This document shows positions 1 through 7,303 of a DNA stretch of 64,000 nt, piece by piece. The DNA is taken from assembly GCF_003664585.1 (NCBI RefSeq), contig NZ_RCHI01000017.1, forward strand, positions 1 to 64,000. The letters are read 5' to 3'. Below the pieces are notes generated by a model. That model ran no database searches. It saw only the letters and a list, made by a program, of their open reading frames with translations, and was not told where the DNA came from. Every line of letters begins with the position of its first letter. Within the stretch, counting starts at the first letter, position 1. Source of the stretch: Paenirhodobacter hankyongi. GTDB taxonomy: Bacteria; Pseudomonadota; Alphaproteobacteria; Rhodobacterales; Rhodobacteraceae. The position numbers and the translations under genes are program-made.

Positions 1-262
1 CGCCGAGCACCCGCACCGCGTGGTAATGGGTCAGGATCAGGTAGCGCACCGGCTTGTCGGTCTGCTCGCGCAGGATCTTCAGCCAGTCGCGCGAGGCCGC
101 GGGGGTGGCGCGCGATTCGATGGCGACGAGGAAATCCTCGCCCTCGATGGCGCCGACGTTCGGGTCGCCCTCGGCGGTCAGCGCATAGACGCCGTCCCCC
201 AGGATTTCCAGCGTGTCAGTCTTCAGTGCGGTATCGGCCGAGGATGCGAAAGGTTTCGTCAT
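1..262 (-). CDS. MBL-fold metallohydrolase, N-terminal part (partial)
   Basis: Only the first 87 codons are in the window; the gene continues off the left edge. The start at 262 follows a GGAGGGAG Shine-Dalgarno sequence. The visible end reads LILTHYHAVRVLG, which resembles the first metal-binding segment (THxHxD-like) of metallo-beta-lactamase-fold hydrolases, although here it is HYHAVR rather than the classical HxHxDH. No signal peptide is visible. The gene is divergent from the LuxR-type regulator at 375, and two inverted repeats sit in the 112-base gap, so co-regulation is likely. Family assignment is an inference from a short motif; the substrate is unknown. Confidence 0.6.
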   Translation of the reverse strand, partial: MTKPFASSADTALKTDTLEILGDGVYALTAEGDPNVGAIEGEDFLVAIESRATPAASRDWLKILREQTDKPVRYLILTHYHAVRVLG

Positions 263-304
263 GGGTCTCCCTCCCCTTGATTTCTTGCGTTCTCACGCTC
301 AGGA

Positions 305-322
305 TCGTTTCTAGGGAAACGA
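305..322. promoter_or_regulatory. Inverted repeat in divergent promoter region
   Basis: TCGTTTC (305-311) and GAAACGA (316-322) are perfect 7-base arms around TAGG. It lies between the divergent MBL-fold gene and the LuxR-type gene, a usual place for an operator. The protein that binds it is unknown. Confidence 0.4.
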
Positions 323-333
323 AATCGGGCCGT

Positions 334-355
334 CTGTCAGCAGATCTGATGACAG
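334..355. promoter_or_regulatory. 22-bp near-perfect palindrome, lux-box-like operator candidate
   Basis: CTGTCA (334-339) and TGACAG (350-355) flank the palindromic octamer CAGATCTG (341-348), giving a 22-bp dyad with a single central mismatch pair (g340/a349). It ends 19 bases before the start of the LuxR-type gene, so it probably acts as an autoregulatory operator or a 5'-UTR hairpin. CTG...CAG ends recall lux boxes, but the length is 22 rather than 20 bp. Confidence 0.45.
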
Positions 356-374
356 GCCCGAAAGGGAGGATCGG

Positions 375-1103
375 ATGCAGACGGCGGGGTTGATCGACCC
401 GGACCGGGCGGCGGCGCTGCTTGAGGCGCGCGACCCGGCCCTGTTCGCCGAGCGGCTGCTCGAGCTTGCGCATTCCGCGACCGGGGTCGAGGAGCTTTTC
501 GCCTATCGCGTGGGGGACGGCGCGCCGCAGGCGCTTGCCTCGTCGAGCGGGCTTGGCGATGTGCGCGAGCGGGCCGAGGCCTATGCGCGGCGCTTCCATG
601 CCTCGGACCCGGTGGCGGCGGCGCGGCGCGCGGCGCGGCCCGGAAGCGGTTTTGCCTGCCGGATCCCGGCCGAGGCGATCGAGCTGGGCGCCTATCGCCG
701 GCTGTGTTTCGAGCGGCCGCGCTTTGCCGAGAAGATCTGCTTCGGCTGGCGCAAGCCCGAGGCGACGACGGTCGTGACCTTCTATGCGCGTTCGGGCGGC
801 GCCGCGCCCGACATGGCGCAGCTTGGCGCGCTGGCGCAATTGGCGATCACCGGGCTCATGCGCAACGCCGCGCCCCCGGTGCCGCTGGTCGAGGAGGTCG
901 AGCGCCGCCTTGCCGCCGCGCACCCCTCCCTCACCGGGCGCGAGCGCGGCGTCTGCGCCCGCAGCCTGACCGGCGAGACCGCGCGCGAGATCGGCCAGGC
1001 CCTTGGCCTCAGCCCGGCGACCGTGCTGACCTATCGCCAGCGCGCCTATCAGAAGCTCGGCCACTCCAGGGCGCACGATCTGCTGGCGGCGGTGATGGGC
1101 TAG
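375..1103 (+). CDS. LuxR-family transcriptional regulator
   Basis: A 242-residue protein with a C-terminal LuxR-type helix-turn-helix at about residues 185-232 (LTGRERGVCARSLTG followed by EIGQALGLSPATVLTYRQR). The N-terminal 180 residues are a sensory region that I do not recognise with certainty; the Trp/Tyr/Asp pattern of acyl-homoserine-lactone receptors is not evident. The ATG at 375 has AGGGAGGA just upstream. The gene is divergent from the MBL-fold hydrolase and has a 22-bp palindrome immediately before it, so autoregulation and control of the hydrolase are the simplest reading. Ligand unknown. Confidence 0.8.
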   Translation: MQTAGLIDPDRAAALLEARDPALFAERLLELAHSATGVEELFAYRVGDGAPQALASSSGLGDVRERAEAYARRFHASDPVAAARRAARPGSGFACRIPAEAIELGAYRRLCFERPRFAEKICFGWRKPEATTVVTFYARSGGAAPDMAQLGALAQLAITGLMRNAAPPVPLVEEVERRLAAAHPSLTGRERGVCARSLTGETAREIGQALGLSPATVLTYRQRAYQKLGHSRAHDLLAAVMG

Positions 1104-1147
1104 CCGTTCACCCGGGGGTTGATTCTTCGGCCGGACCGGGGCAAATG

Positions 1148-1160
1148 TTGCATTTGAAAC
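1148..1160 (+). promoter_or_regulatory. TTGCA-TT-TGAAAC motif upstream of first marR gene
   Basis: TTGCATTTGAAAC ends 27 bases before the MarR gene at 1188. It is an imperfect dyad (TTxCA-N2-TGxAA). A nearly identical element, TTGCAAATGAAAC, lies in front of fahA at 3779-3791 and a looser one at 3725-3737. Shared occurrence suggests a common regulator, most simply the MarR protein encoded here. Confidence 0.4.
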
Positions 1161-1187
1161 AGTTTTCGGAAGTGGCCGGGGCCCGTC

Positions 1188-1673
1188 ATGCGTATCGAGG
1201 CGTTCTTTCCCTACAGGCTGGCCGTGGTGGCCGAGGCCTTTTCGCGCCAGCTGGTGGCGGTCTATGGCCGCGAATACGGGCTCTCGCGCGAGGAATGGCG
1301 GCTGCTGTTCCTGCTCGAGGAGGCCGGGTCGCTCGATTCGCTGCAGCTGGCGCAGCGCACCTCGCTCGACAAGGTGCAGGTCAGCCGGGCGGCCTCGCGG
1401 CTCGAGGAAAAGGCGCTGATCACCCGCACCGTGCTGGGCTCTGACCGGCGGTTGCGCAATTACGCGATCACCGAGGCCGGGCGCGATCTCTTCCGCCGCG
1501 CCTTCGATCAGGTCGGCGCGCGCGCGGACGAGATCCTCGAGGCGATGCCGGCGCGCGACCGGGCGGCGCTGGAACGCGGGGTCGCGGCGCTGGACCGGGC
1601 AATCGCCAGGGTCACCGAGCCCGAGACCGGTCACGGCACCGCCTTCCCGCGCCCGGGCCCGATCGAGGACTAA
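1188..1673 (+). CDS. MarR-family transcriptional regulator (first copy)
   Basis: A 161-residue winged-helix regulator of the MarR family: helices around EEWRLLFLLEEAG, recognition helix region LDKVQVSRAASRLEEKALI, wing at GSDRRLRNYAITEAG. The ATG at 1188 is preceded by a weak GGGGCC. It converges on the second MarR gene and their stop codons overlap by four bases (1670-1673). The two proteins are clearly related (both have FxPYRLxVxA near the N-terminus and a conserved D-K-VSRAASRLE recognition helix), so they look like paralogues that divide control of the adjacent homogentisate genes. A motif before this gene recurs before fahA. Confidence 0.85.
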   Translation: MRIEAFFPYRLAVVAEAFSRQLVAVYGREYGLSREEWRLLFLLEEAGSLDSLQLAQRTSLDKVQVSRAASRLEEKALITRTVLGSDRRLRNYAITEAGRDLFRRAFDQVGARADEILEAMPARDRAALERGVAALDRAIARVTEPETGHGTAFPRPGPIED

Positions 1674-2092
1674 CCCTCGCCCGCGAGCCGGGACAGCGCC
1701 GCGGCGAAGGCCTCGGCCCCGGGGCCGAGTTCGGCGCAAAGCTCGGCCTGGAACCGCGCCGCGATCGCGCCAAGCCGCGCCATCAGCGCCTCGCCCTCGG
1801 GGGTCAGTTCCAGCACGATCAGCCGCCGGTCGGTCTCGTGCCCCGACTTGCGCAACCAGCCCGCGGTTTCCAGCCGCGAGGCCGCCCGGCTGACCACCGA
1901 CTTGTCGAGGGCGACGCGCTCGTGGATGTCGCGCACGCTGACCGAGCCCGAGCGCGCAAGATGCGCCAGCACCCGCCACTCCGGGATCGTCAGCCCCGCC
2001 TCGGCCTCGTAGAGCGCGGCGAATCGCCGGCTGACCCGCGCCGCGGCAACGCTGAGCCGATAGGGCAGGAACCCGTCCAGATCGAAGCTCAT
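1670..2092 (-). CDS. MarR-family transcriptional regulator, probable HmgR-type repressor of hmgA
   Basis: A 140-residue MarR protein, with the recognition region LDKSVVSRAASRLETAGWL and wing HETDRRLIVLELTPEG. The start at 2092 was chosen because AAAGGAGGGG precedes it and the protein then matches family length; an upstream in-frame extension to 2299 would run into hmgA. It is divergent from hmgA, and the 151-base gap contains three copies of CGTTG-N6-CAACG, one inside the likely hmgA promoter spacer. By position it is the best candidate for the homogentisate pathway repressor; the ligand (homogentisate or a downstream acid) is inferred. Confidence 0.85.
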   Translation of the reverse strand: MSFDLDGFLPYRLSVAAARVSRRFAALYEAEAGLTIPEWRVLAHLARSGSVSVRDIHERVALDKSVVSRAASRLETAGWLRKSGHETDRRLIVLELTPEGEALMARLGAIAARFQAELCAELGPGAEAFAAALSRLAGEG

Positions 2093-2126
2093 CGGCCCCT
2101 CCTTTGCCGCCAGATCAGCAGAAATT

Positions 2127-2215
2127 CGTTGCGCAAACAACGACAAATGCGCAGGGCGCGAAATCTCCGTTGACATCGTTGCATCAACAACGACATGTTC
2201 GTTGCAGAAGCAATG
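2127..2215. promoter_or_regulatory. Triple operator array, CGTTG-N6-CAACG
   Basis: Three 16-bp dyads lie between the divergent marR and hmgA genes: CGTTGCGCAAACAACG (2127-2142), CGTTGCATCAACAACG (2177-2192) and CGTTGCAGAAGCAATG (2200-2215; one mismatch in the right arm). Centre spacings are 50 and 23 bases. The size and dyad form suit a MarR dimer. The middle site fills the spacer of the putative hmgA promoter. Confidence 0.6.
2170..2199 (+). promoter_or_regulatory. Putative hmgA sigma-70 promoter
   Basis: TTGACA at 2170-2175 is a perfect -35 hexamer; CATGTT at 2194-2199, 18 bases on, is a weak -10. The second operator dyad lies exactly between them, which would allow direct steric repression. 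The -10 assignment is uncertain. Confidence 0.4.
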
Positions 2216-2243
2216 ACTTTCATCTGCGAAGGGAGGACGTGGA

Positions 2244-3611
2244 ATGACCAGCCAGACGCTGCCCACGGGCATGATCCGCGCGACCGGCACCACCGGCACG
2301 CACGAGGGCTACATGCCCGGTTTCGGCAATGACTTCGAGACCGAGGCCCTGCCCGGCGCGCTGCCGCAGGGGCAGAACAGCCCGCAGAAATGCAATTACG
2401 GCCTCTATGCCGAACAGCTTTCCGGCACCGCCTTCACCGCGCCGCGCGGCCAGAACGAGCGCACCTGGTGCTATCGCATCCGGCCCTCGGTCAAGCACAC
2501 CGGCCGGTTTGCCGAGATCGACGTGCCCTATTGGAAGACCGCGCCGAATGTGGTGCCGAAGGTGACGAGCCTTGGCCAGTATCGCTGGGACCCGGTGCCG
2601 ATGCCGGCCGCAGGCGAGGCGCTGACCTGGATCACCGGCATGCGCACGATCACCACCGCGGGCGACGTGAACACCCAGGTCGGCATGGCGAGCCACATCT
2701 ACCTCGTCACCCGCTCGATGCAGGACGAATATTTCTTCTCGGCCGACAGCGAGCTGCTGGTGGTGCCGCAGGAGGGCCGGCTGCGGTTCTGCACCGAGCT
2801 CGGCGTGATCGACCTCGAGCCCAAGGAAATCGCCATCCTGCCGCGCGGCCTCGTCTATCGGGTCGAGGTGCTGGAAGGCCCCGCCCGCGGCTTCGTGTGC
2901 GAGAATTACGGCCAGAAGTTCGACCTGCCCGGCCGCGGCCCGATCGGCGCGAACTGCCTCGCCAACCCGCGCGACTTCAAATGCCCCGTCGCCGCCTATG
3001 AGGACCGCGAGGCGCGCTCGCGCGTGGTCATCAAGTGGTGCGGCACCTTCCACGAGACCTGGATCGACCACAGCCCGCTCGACGTCGTCGCCTGGCACGG
3101 GAATTACTGCGCCTACAAATACGACCTGCGCACCTACAGCCCGGTGGGCGCGATCCTGTTCGACCACCCCGATCCGTCGATCTTCACCGTGCTGACCGCG
3201 CCCTCGGGTCAGGAAGGCACCGCCAACATCGACTTCGTGCTGTTCCGCGAGCGCTGGATGGTGGCCGAGCACAGCTTCCGCCCGCCGTGGTATCACAAGA
3301 ACATCATGTCCGAGCTGATGGGCAACATCTATGGCATCTATGACGCCAAGCCCAAGGGCTTCGTCCCCGGCGGCATGAGCCTGCACAACTGCATGCTGCC
3401 GCACGGCCCCGACCGCGCCGCCTTCGAGCATGGTTCGACCGAGCCGATGGTGCCGGTCTATCAGGCCGAGACGATGCAGTTCATGTTCGAGACCCGCTTC
3501 CCGCAGCACCTGACCGCCTTCGCCGCGACCGAGGCGCCGATGCAGGACGATTACATCGATTGCTGGGACAGCCTCGAGAAGAAGTTCGACGGCACCCCCG
3601 GAGTGAAGTGA
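2244..3611 (+). CDS. hmgA: Homogentisate 1,2-dioxygenase
   Basis: A 455-residue cytoplasmic non-heme iron dioxygenase that opens the ring of homogentisate to maleylacetoacetate in tyrosine and phenylalanine breakdown. The start has GGGAGGACGTGG before it. The N-terminus carries the family block [16 protein letters not shown], and the C-terminal active-site block [15 protein letters not shown] plus LPHGPD supplies the expected iron ligands (H351, E357, H387 by alignment to the well-studied human enzyme). Full family length. The downstream steps fahA and maiA follow on the same strand after a terminator. 4-hydroxyphenylpyruvate dioxygenase, the preceding step, is not in the window. Confidence 0.95.
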   Translation: MTSQTLPTGMIRATGTTGTHEGYMPGFGNDFETEALPGALPQGQNSPQKCNYGLYAEQLSGTAFTAPRGQNERTWCYRIRPSVKHTGRFAEIDVPYWKTAPNVVPKVTSLGQYRWDPVPMPAAGEALTWITGMRTITTAGDVNTQVGMASHIYLVTRSMQDEYFFSADSELLVVPQEGRLRFCTELGVIDLEPKEIAILPRGLVYRVEVLEGPARGFVCENYGQKFDLPGRGPIGANCLANPRDFKCPVAAYEDREARSRVVIKWCGTFHETWIDHSPLDVVAWHGNYCAYKYDLRTYSPVGAILFDHPDPSIFTVLTAPSGQEGTANIDFVLFRERWMVAEHSFRPPWYHKNIMSELMGNIYGIYDAKPKGFVPGGMSLHNCMLPHGPDRAAFEHGSTEPMVPVYQAETMQFMFETRFPQHLTAFAATEAPMQDDYIDCWDSLEKKFDGTPGVK

Positions 3612-3640
3612 GGCGCGCACCTCACGCGACGTCAATCGAA

Positions 3641-3671
3641 CGGCCGGGCGGCATTGCTGCCCGGCCGTTTT
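3641..3671 (+). terminator. Rho-independent terminator after hmgA
   Basis: CGGCCGGGCGGC (3641-3652) pairs with GCTGCCCGGCCG (3656-3667) around an ATT loop, with one G-T pair, followed directly by TTTT. It separates hmgA from fahA, so the latter must have its own promoter in the following 200 bases. Confidence 0.8.
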
Positions 3672-3724
3672 CCGTCATCCCCTTGCAGCATTGACGGAAA
3701 ACGCCGCTCCGTCCCGGGATTTCG

Positions 3725-3791
3725 TTTCATGTGACACAAGTTTTTCGTCATTTTACGGCCGAGATACATCTTTGACGGTTGCAAATGAAAC
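3725..3791 (+). promoter_or_regulatory. fahA promoter region with two copies of the TTxCA-N2-TGxxAC element
   Basis: TTTCATGTGACAC (3725-3737) and TTGCAAATGAAAC (3779-3791) resemble TTGCATTTGAAAC upstream of the first marR gene. The region is locally AT-rich. I could not define -35 and -10 boxes with confidence. The hmgA-type CGTTG dyad is absent here, so the two transcription units seem to be controlled through different sites. Confidence 0.4.
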
Positions 3792-3877
3792 AAGTCGTGG
3801 TAAGGATTCGGGGCAGTGACACGGCCTGCGCAACTGAGCCGCGGGCCTGTCCGGGGGGATCATAAGACAGGAGACGG

Positions 3878-5098
3878 ATGGTGCCGACGGTGGAGAAGCC
3901 GTTGCGCAGCTGGCTTGCGGCTGCCAACGAAGCGGGATGCGATTTTCCGGTGCAGAACCTGCCCTACGGGGTGTTTTCGACCGAGGGCACCGCGCCGCGC
4001 TGTGGCGTGGCGATCGGGGACCGCATCCTCGACCTCGCCGCCTGCGAGGCGCGCGGCCTGATCGACGCGAAGGGCGCCTTCGCGGAACCCGCGCTCAATG
4101 CCTTCATCGCGCAGGGCCGCGCCAAATGGGCCGAGATCCGCGCCCGCCTGACCGAGATCCTGGCCGAGGGCGGCGACGAGACCGCGCCCACCGTGGCGAT
4201 GGCCGAGGCCACCCTGCACCTGCCGGTCAAGGTCACCGAATTCACCGATTTCTACGCCTCGAAGAACCACGCCTTCAACGTCGGCGTGCTGTTCCGCGGC
4301 CCCGAGAACGCGCTGCCGCCGCAGTGGACCCACATGCCGATCGGCTATAACGGCCGCGCCTCGTCGGTCGTCGTCACCGGCACCCCGATCCGCCGCCCGA
4401 TGGGCCAGGTGAAGGGCGAGACGGGCCCGGTCTGGTCGCCCTGCCGCCGGCTGGATCTCGAACTCGAACTCGGCGCCATCGTCGGCGCCGACAGCCAGAT
4501 GGGCGAGCGCGTCAGCGTCGCCGAGGCCGACGAGATGATCTTCGGCTATGTGCTGCTCAACGACTGGTCGGCGCGCGACATCCAGGCCTGGGAATATGCG
4601 CCGCTCGGGCCGTTCCAGTCGAAGGCGCTCGGCACCACGATCGGCGCCTGGATCGTGCCGCAGGCGGCGCTCGAGCCCTTCCGCTGTGCCGGGGCCGAGC
4701 GGGTGAACCCGCTGCTGCCCTATCTGCAGGAAGACAAGCCGGGCTTCTTCGACCTGACCATCGGCTGGACGATGAACGGCGCGCCGATGGGGCGGACGAA
4801 TTACAACGTGATGTATTACTCGAGCGCGCAGCAGCTCGCCCATCACACCGAATCGGGCTGTCCGATGCGGGTGGGCGATCTGCTCGGCTCGGGCACGATC
4901 TCGGGGCCGACGCCCGACCAGACCGGCGCGCTGCTCGAGATGACCCAGGCCGGCAAGCTGCCGGTGACGGTGAACGGCGAGAGCCGCACCTTCATCGAGG
5001 ATGGCGACGAGATCGGCCTTTACGCCTTTGCCGAGGGCGAGGGCTATCGCATCGGCTTCGGCCCCTGCACCGGGCGGATCACGCCCGCGAAGGCCTGA
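3878..5098 (+). CDS. fahA: Fumarylacetoacetase
   Basis: A 406-residue enzyme that hydrolyses fumarylacetoacetate to fumarate and acetoacetate, the last step of homogentisate catabolism. Start at 3878 follows CAGGAGACGG. The N-terminal beta-roll-like domain (roughly residues 1-110) is followed by the FAH catalytic domain with DFYASKNHAFNVG, the metal-binding LDLELELGAIVG and NDWSARDIQAWEYAPLGPF blocks. Length agrees with the family. maiA starts two bases after the stop codon, so the two are translated from one message and probably also with the TRAP transporter beyond. Confidence 0.95.
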   Translation: MVPTVEKPLRSWLAAANEAGCDFPVQNLPYGVFSTEGTAPRCGVAIGDRILDLAACEARGLIDAKGAFAEPALNAFIAQGRAKWAEIRARLTEILAEGGDETAPTVAMAEATLHLPVKVTEFTDFYASKNHAFNVGVLFRGPENALPPQWTHMPIGYNGRASSVVVTGTPIRRPMGQVKGETGPVWSPCRRLDLELELGAIVGADSQMGERVSVAEADEMIFGYVLLNDWSARDIQAWEYAPLGPFQSKALGTTIGAWIVPQAALEPFRCAGAERVNPLLPYLQEDKPGFFDLTIGWTMNGAPMGRTNYNVMYYSSAQQLAHHTESGCPMRVGDLLGSGTISGPTPDQTGALLEMTQAGKLPVTVNGESRTFIEDGDEIGLYAFAEGEGYRIGFGPCTGRITPAKA

Positions 5099-5100
5099 CG

Positions 5101-5790
5101 ATGACGGTGCAGGTCCCGGTCACCGATGTCGTTCTCTACGACTACTGGCGGTCCTCGGCCTCGTACCGGGTGCGGATCGCGCTCGGGCTGAAGGGCGTGC
5201 CCTTCGCCCGGGTGCCGGTCGATCTGGTCGCCGGCGCACAACGCGCCCCCGCCCATCTGCGGATCAATCCGCAGGGGCTGGTGCCGGCGCTGGCGATCGA
5301 TGGCCATCTGCTGACGCAATCGCTCGCGATCCTCGAATATCTCGAGGAGACCCGCCCCGCCGCGCCGCTGCTGCCCGAGGGCGAGGAGGCGCGCGCCCAT
5401 GTCCGCGCCCTTGCCCTCGCGCTTGCCTGCGAGGTGCATCCGGTCTCGAACCTCGGCGTTCTGGCCCGGGTCGAGCGGCTGGCCGGCCCCGAGGCGCGGG
5501 CAAGCTGGAACCGCGACAACATCGAGGCGGGTCTTGCCGCCTTCGAGAGGATGCTCGACCATCCGGGCTTCACCGGGCAGTTCTGCGCCGGCGACACCCC
5601 GGGCATGGCTGACTGCACGCTGATCCCCCAGCTTTACAACGCGACCCGCTGGGGGGTGGGCTTCGATCACCTCGCGCGCATTTCCGCCGTGGCGCGGTCC
5701 TGCGCCGCGCTGCCCGCCTTCGCGGCCGCGCACCCCGATCAATTCGACCCTTCGCGGGAGGCGAAGGCCATTCAGGGAGAGACCCGATGA
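5101..5790 (+). CDS. maiA: Maleylacetoacetate isomerase (zeta-class glutathione transferase)
   Basis: A 229-residue zeta-class GST that isomerises maleylacetoacetate to fumarylacetoacetate using glutathione. The catalytic loop SSASYRVRIALGLKGV near residues 18-33 is diagnostic for this class; NPQGLVPAL and QSLAILEYLEE form the glutathione-binding side and an all-helical domain follows. Start at 5101, two bases after fahA. The stop overlaps the dctP start by ATGA (5787-5790), which suggests translational coupling of the pathway to a transporter. Confidence 0.93.
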   Translation: MTVQVPVTDVVLYDYWRSSASYRVRIALGLKGVPFARVPVDLVAGAQRAPAHLRINPQGLVPALAIDGHLLTQSLAILEYLEETRPAAPLLPEGEEARAHVRALALALACEVHPVSNLGVLARVERLAGPEARASWNRDNIEAGLAAFERMLDHPGFTGQFCAGDTPGMADCTLIPQLYNATRWGVGFDHLARISAVARSCAALPAFAAAHPDQFDPSREAKAIQGETR

Positions 5791-6791
5791 AATCGCTGAA
5801 ACTGGCGCTTGCGGCGCTGCTGCTCACCTCGGCCCCGGCGCTGGCCGAGGAACTGATCATGTCGTCCTGGCTGCCGCCCAAGCACCCGGTCGTGGTCAAC
5901 GCCTTCAAGCCCTGGGCGGCCGAGGTCGCGAAGGTCACCGACGGCCGCGTCACCGTGCGGATCATGGGCAAGCCGCTCGGCAGCCCGCCGGCGCATTTCG
6001 ACATGGCCCGCGACGGCGTGGCCGACATCACCTATGGCCTGCATTCCTTCACCGAGGACAACCGCTTCAACCGCGCCCGCCTTGGCCAGTTCAGCTTCCT
6101 CGGCGATGACGCGATCGCGAATTCCAAGGCCTATTGGAAGATCTACGGCGGCGAGCTGAACGCGGCCGAGGAGCACAAGGGCACCCATCTCCTCGGCCTC
6201 TTCATGCATGGCCCGGGTCTTTTGCACAACAACAAGCGCAAGATCGAGACGCCGGCCGATTTCGCCGGGCTGAAGCTGCGCGTGCCGGGCGGCTATGTCG
6301 GCGATCTGGTCTCGGCGCTTGGTGCGACGCCGCTCTTCATGTCCTCGACCGAGGTCTATGAGAAGCTGTCGCGCGGGGTGATCGACGGGGTGGCCTTCAC
6401 CTATGAATCGATGACCGCCTTCAACCTCACCGATTACATCAAGTATTCGATGACCGTGCCCGGCGGGATCTACAACACCACCTGGTTCTTCGTGGTGAAC
6501 GAGGCGAAATGGGAGAAGATCTCGCCCGAGGACCGCGCCGCGATCGACGCGATCTCGGGCGAGGCCTTCGCCGAGCGCGTGGGCAAGGCCTGGAACGACG
6601 CCGACGCCAAGGCGCGCGAGGTGATCGGCGACAAGGTCGACTTCTACGAGGCGACGCCCGAGGTGCTGGCCGCGATGAAGACCGCGGCCGACACGCTGGA
6701 GAACAACTGGGCGGCGACGCTGGGCGACGGCTATGACGGCAAGGCCGCGCTCGCCGAGTTCCGCAAGATGACCGGGGTGACGCTGGAATGA
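5787..6791 (+). CDS. dctP: TRAP transporter substrate-binding protein, DctP family
   Basis: A 334-residue periplasmic solute receptor with a Sec signal peptide (MKSLKLALAALLLTSAPALA, cleavage near residue 20). The DctP fold is supported by GLKLRVPG, a conserved arginine used by many family members to bind the carboxylate of the ligand, and TTWFFVVNEAKWEKISPE. It is translationally coupled to maiA and followed by dctQ with an ATGA overlap. The position suggests an organic acid linked to tyrosine breakdown, perhaps an aromatic acid such as homogentisate or a related hydroxyphenyl acid; this is inference. Confidence 0.88.
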   Translation: MKSLKLALAALLLTSAPALAEELIMSSWLPPKHPVVVNAFKPWAAEVAKVTDGRVTVRIMGKPLGSPPAHFDMARDGVADITYGLHSFTEDNRFNRARLGQFSFLGDDAIANSKAYWKIYGGELNAAEEHKGTHLLGLFMHGPGLLHNNKRKIETPADFAGLKLRVPGGYVGDLVSALGATPLFMSSTEVYEKLSRGVIDGVAFTYESMTAFNLTDYIKYSMTVPGGIYNTTWFFVVNEAKWEKISPEDRAAIDAISGEAFAERVGKAWNDADAKAREVIGDKVDFYEATPEVLAAMKTAADTLENNWAATLGDGYDGKAALAEFRKMTGVTLE

Positions 6792-7303
6792 GCGGGCAGG
6801 TCCAGAGCGGCGCCGAGGACGCGCCGCATGACATGATCCCGGGCCGCACGCCGCATCGGCACACGGCCTGGTATCGGGCGCTGGCGGTGGTGGCCGCGGT
6901 GCTGATCGCGCTGATGATCGCGGTGACCTGCGTCGACGTGGTGGGACGGTATTTCTTCAACCGCCCGTTCGGCGGCGCCTACGAGCTGACGCAGATCCTG
7001 CTGGCGGCGCTTGTCTTCGTGGCGCTGCCGCTGACCAGCGCCGACGGCGGCCATGTCGAGGTGGACCTGGCGCTCCACCTCTTCCCGCGGCCGGTTCAGC
7101 GCGGGCTGGGCCGGCTGGCCGGCCTCGTCTCGGCGCTGGCGCTTGGCTTCTTCTGCTGGCGGCTCGCCGGGCTTGGCCTGACGCAGCTTGCCGAGGACAC
7201 GCGCAGCTCCTCGCTCGCGCTGCCGATGGCGCCGCTTGCCTTCATCGCCGCGGCCAGCTGCGGCTTTTCCGCGCTCGTGCTGATCCTGCGCCGGGAGGAC
7301 TGA
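6788..7303 (+). CDS. dctQ: TRAP transporter small permease, DctQ family
   Basis: A 171-residue inner-membrane protein with four predicted transmembrane helices (about residues 30-55, 65-85, 105-125, 145-165). The segment VTCVDVVGRYFFNRPFGGAYELTQ is the usual first signature of DctQ (DVxxRYxFxxPxxxxxE). It starts within the dctP stop codon and is followed directly by dctM. In the complex it links the large ion-driven permease to substrate recognition. Confidence 0.88.
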   Translation: MSGQVQSGAEDAPHDMIPGRTPHRHTAWYRALAVVAAVLIALMIAVTCVDVVGRYFFNRPFGGAYELTQILLAALVFVALPLTSADGGHVEVDLALHLFPRPVQRGLGRLAGLVSALALGFFCWRLAGLGLTQLAEDTRSSSLALPMAPLAFIAAASCGFSALVLILRRED

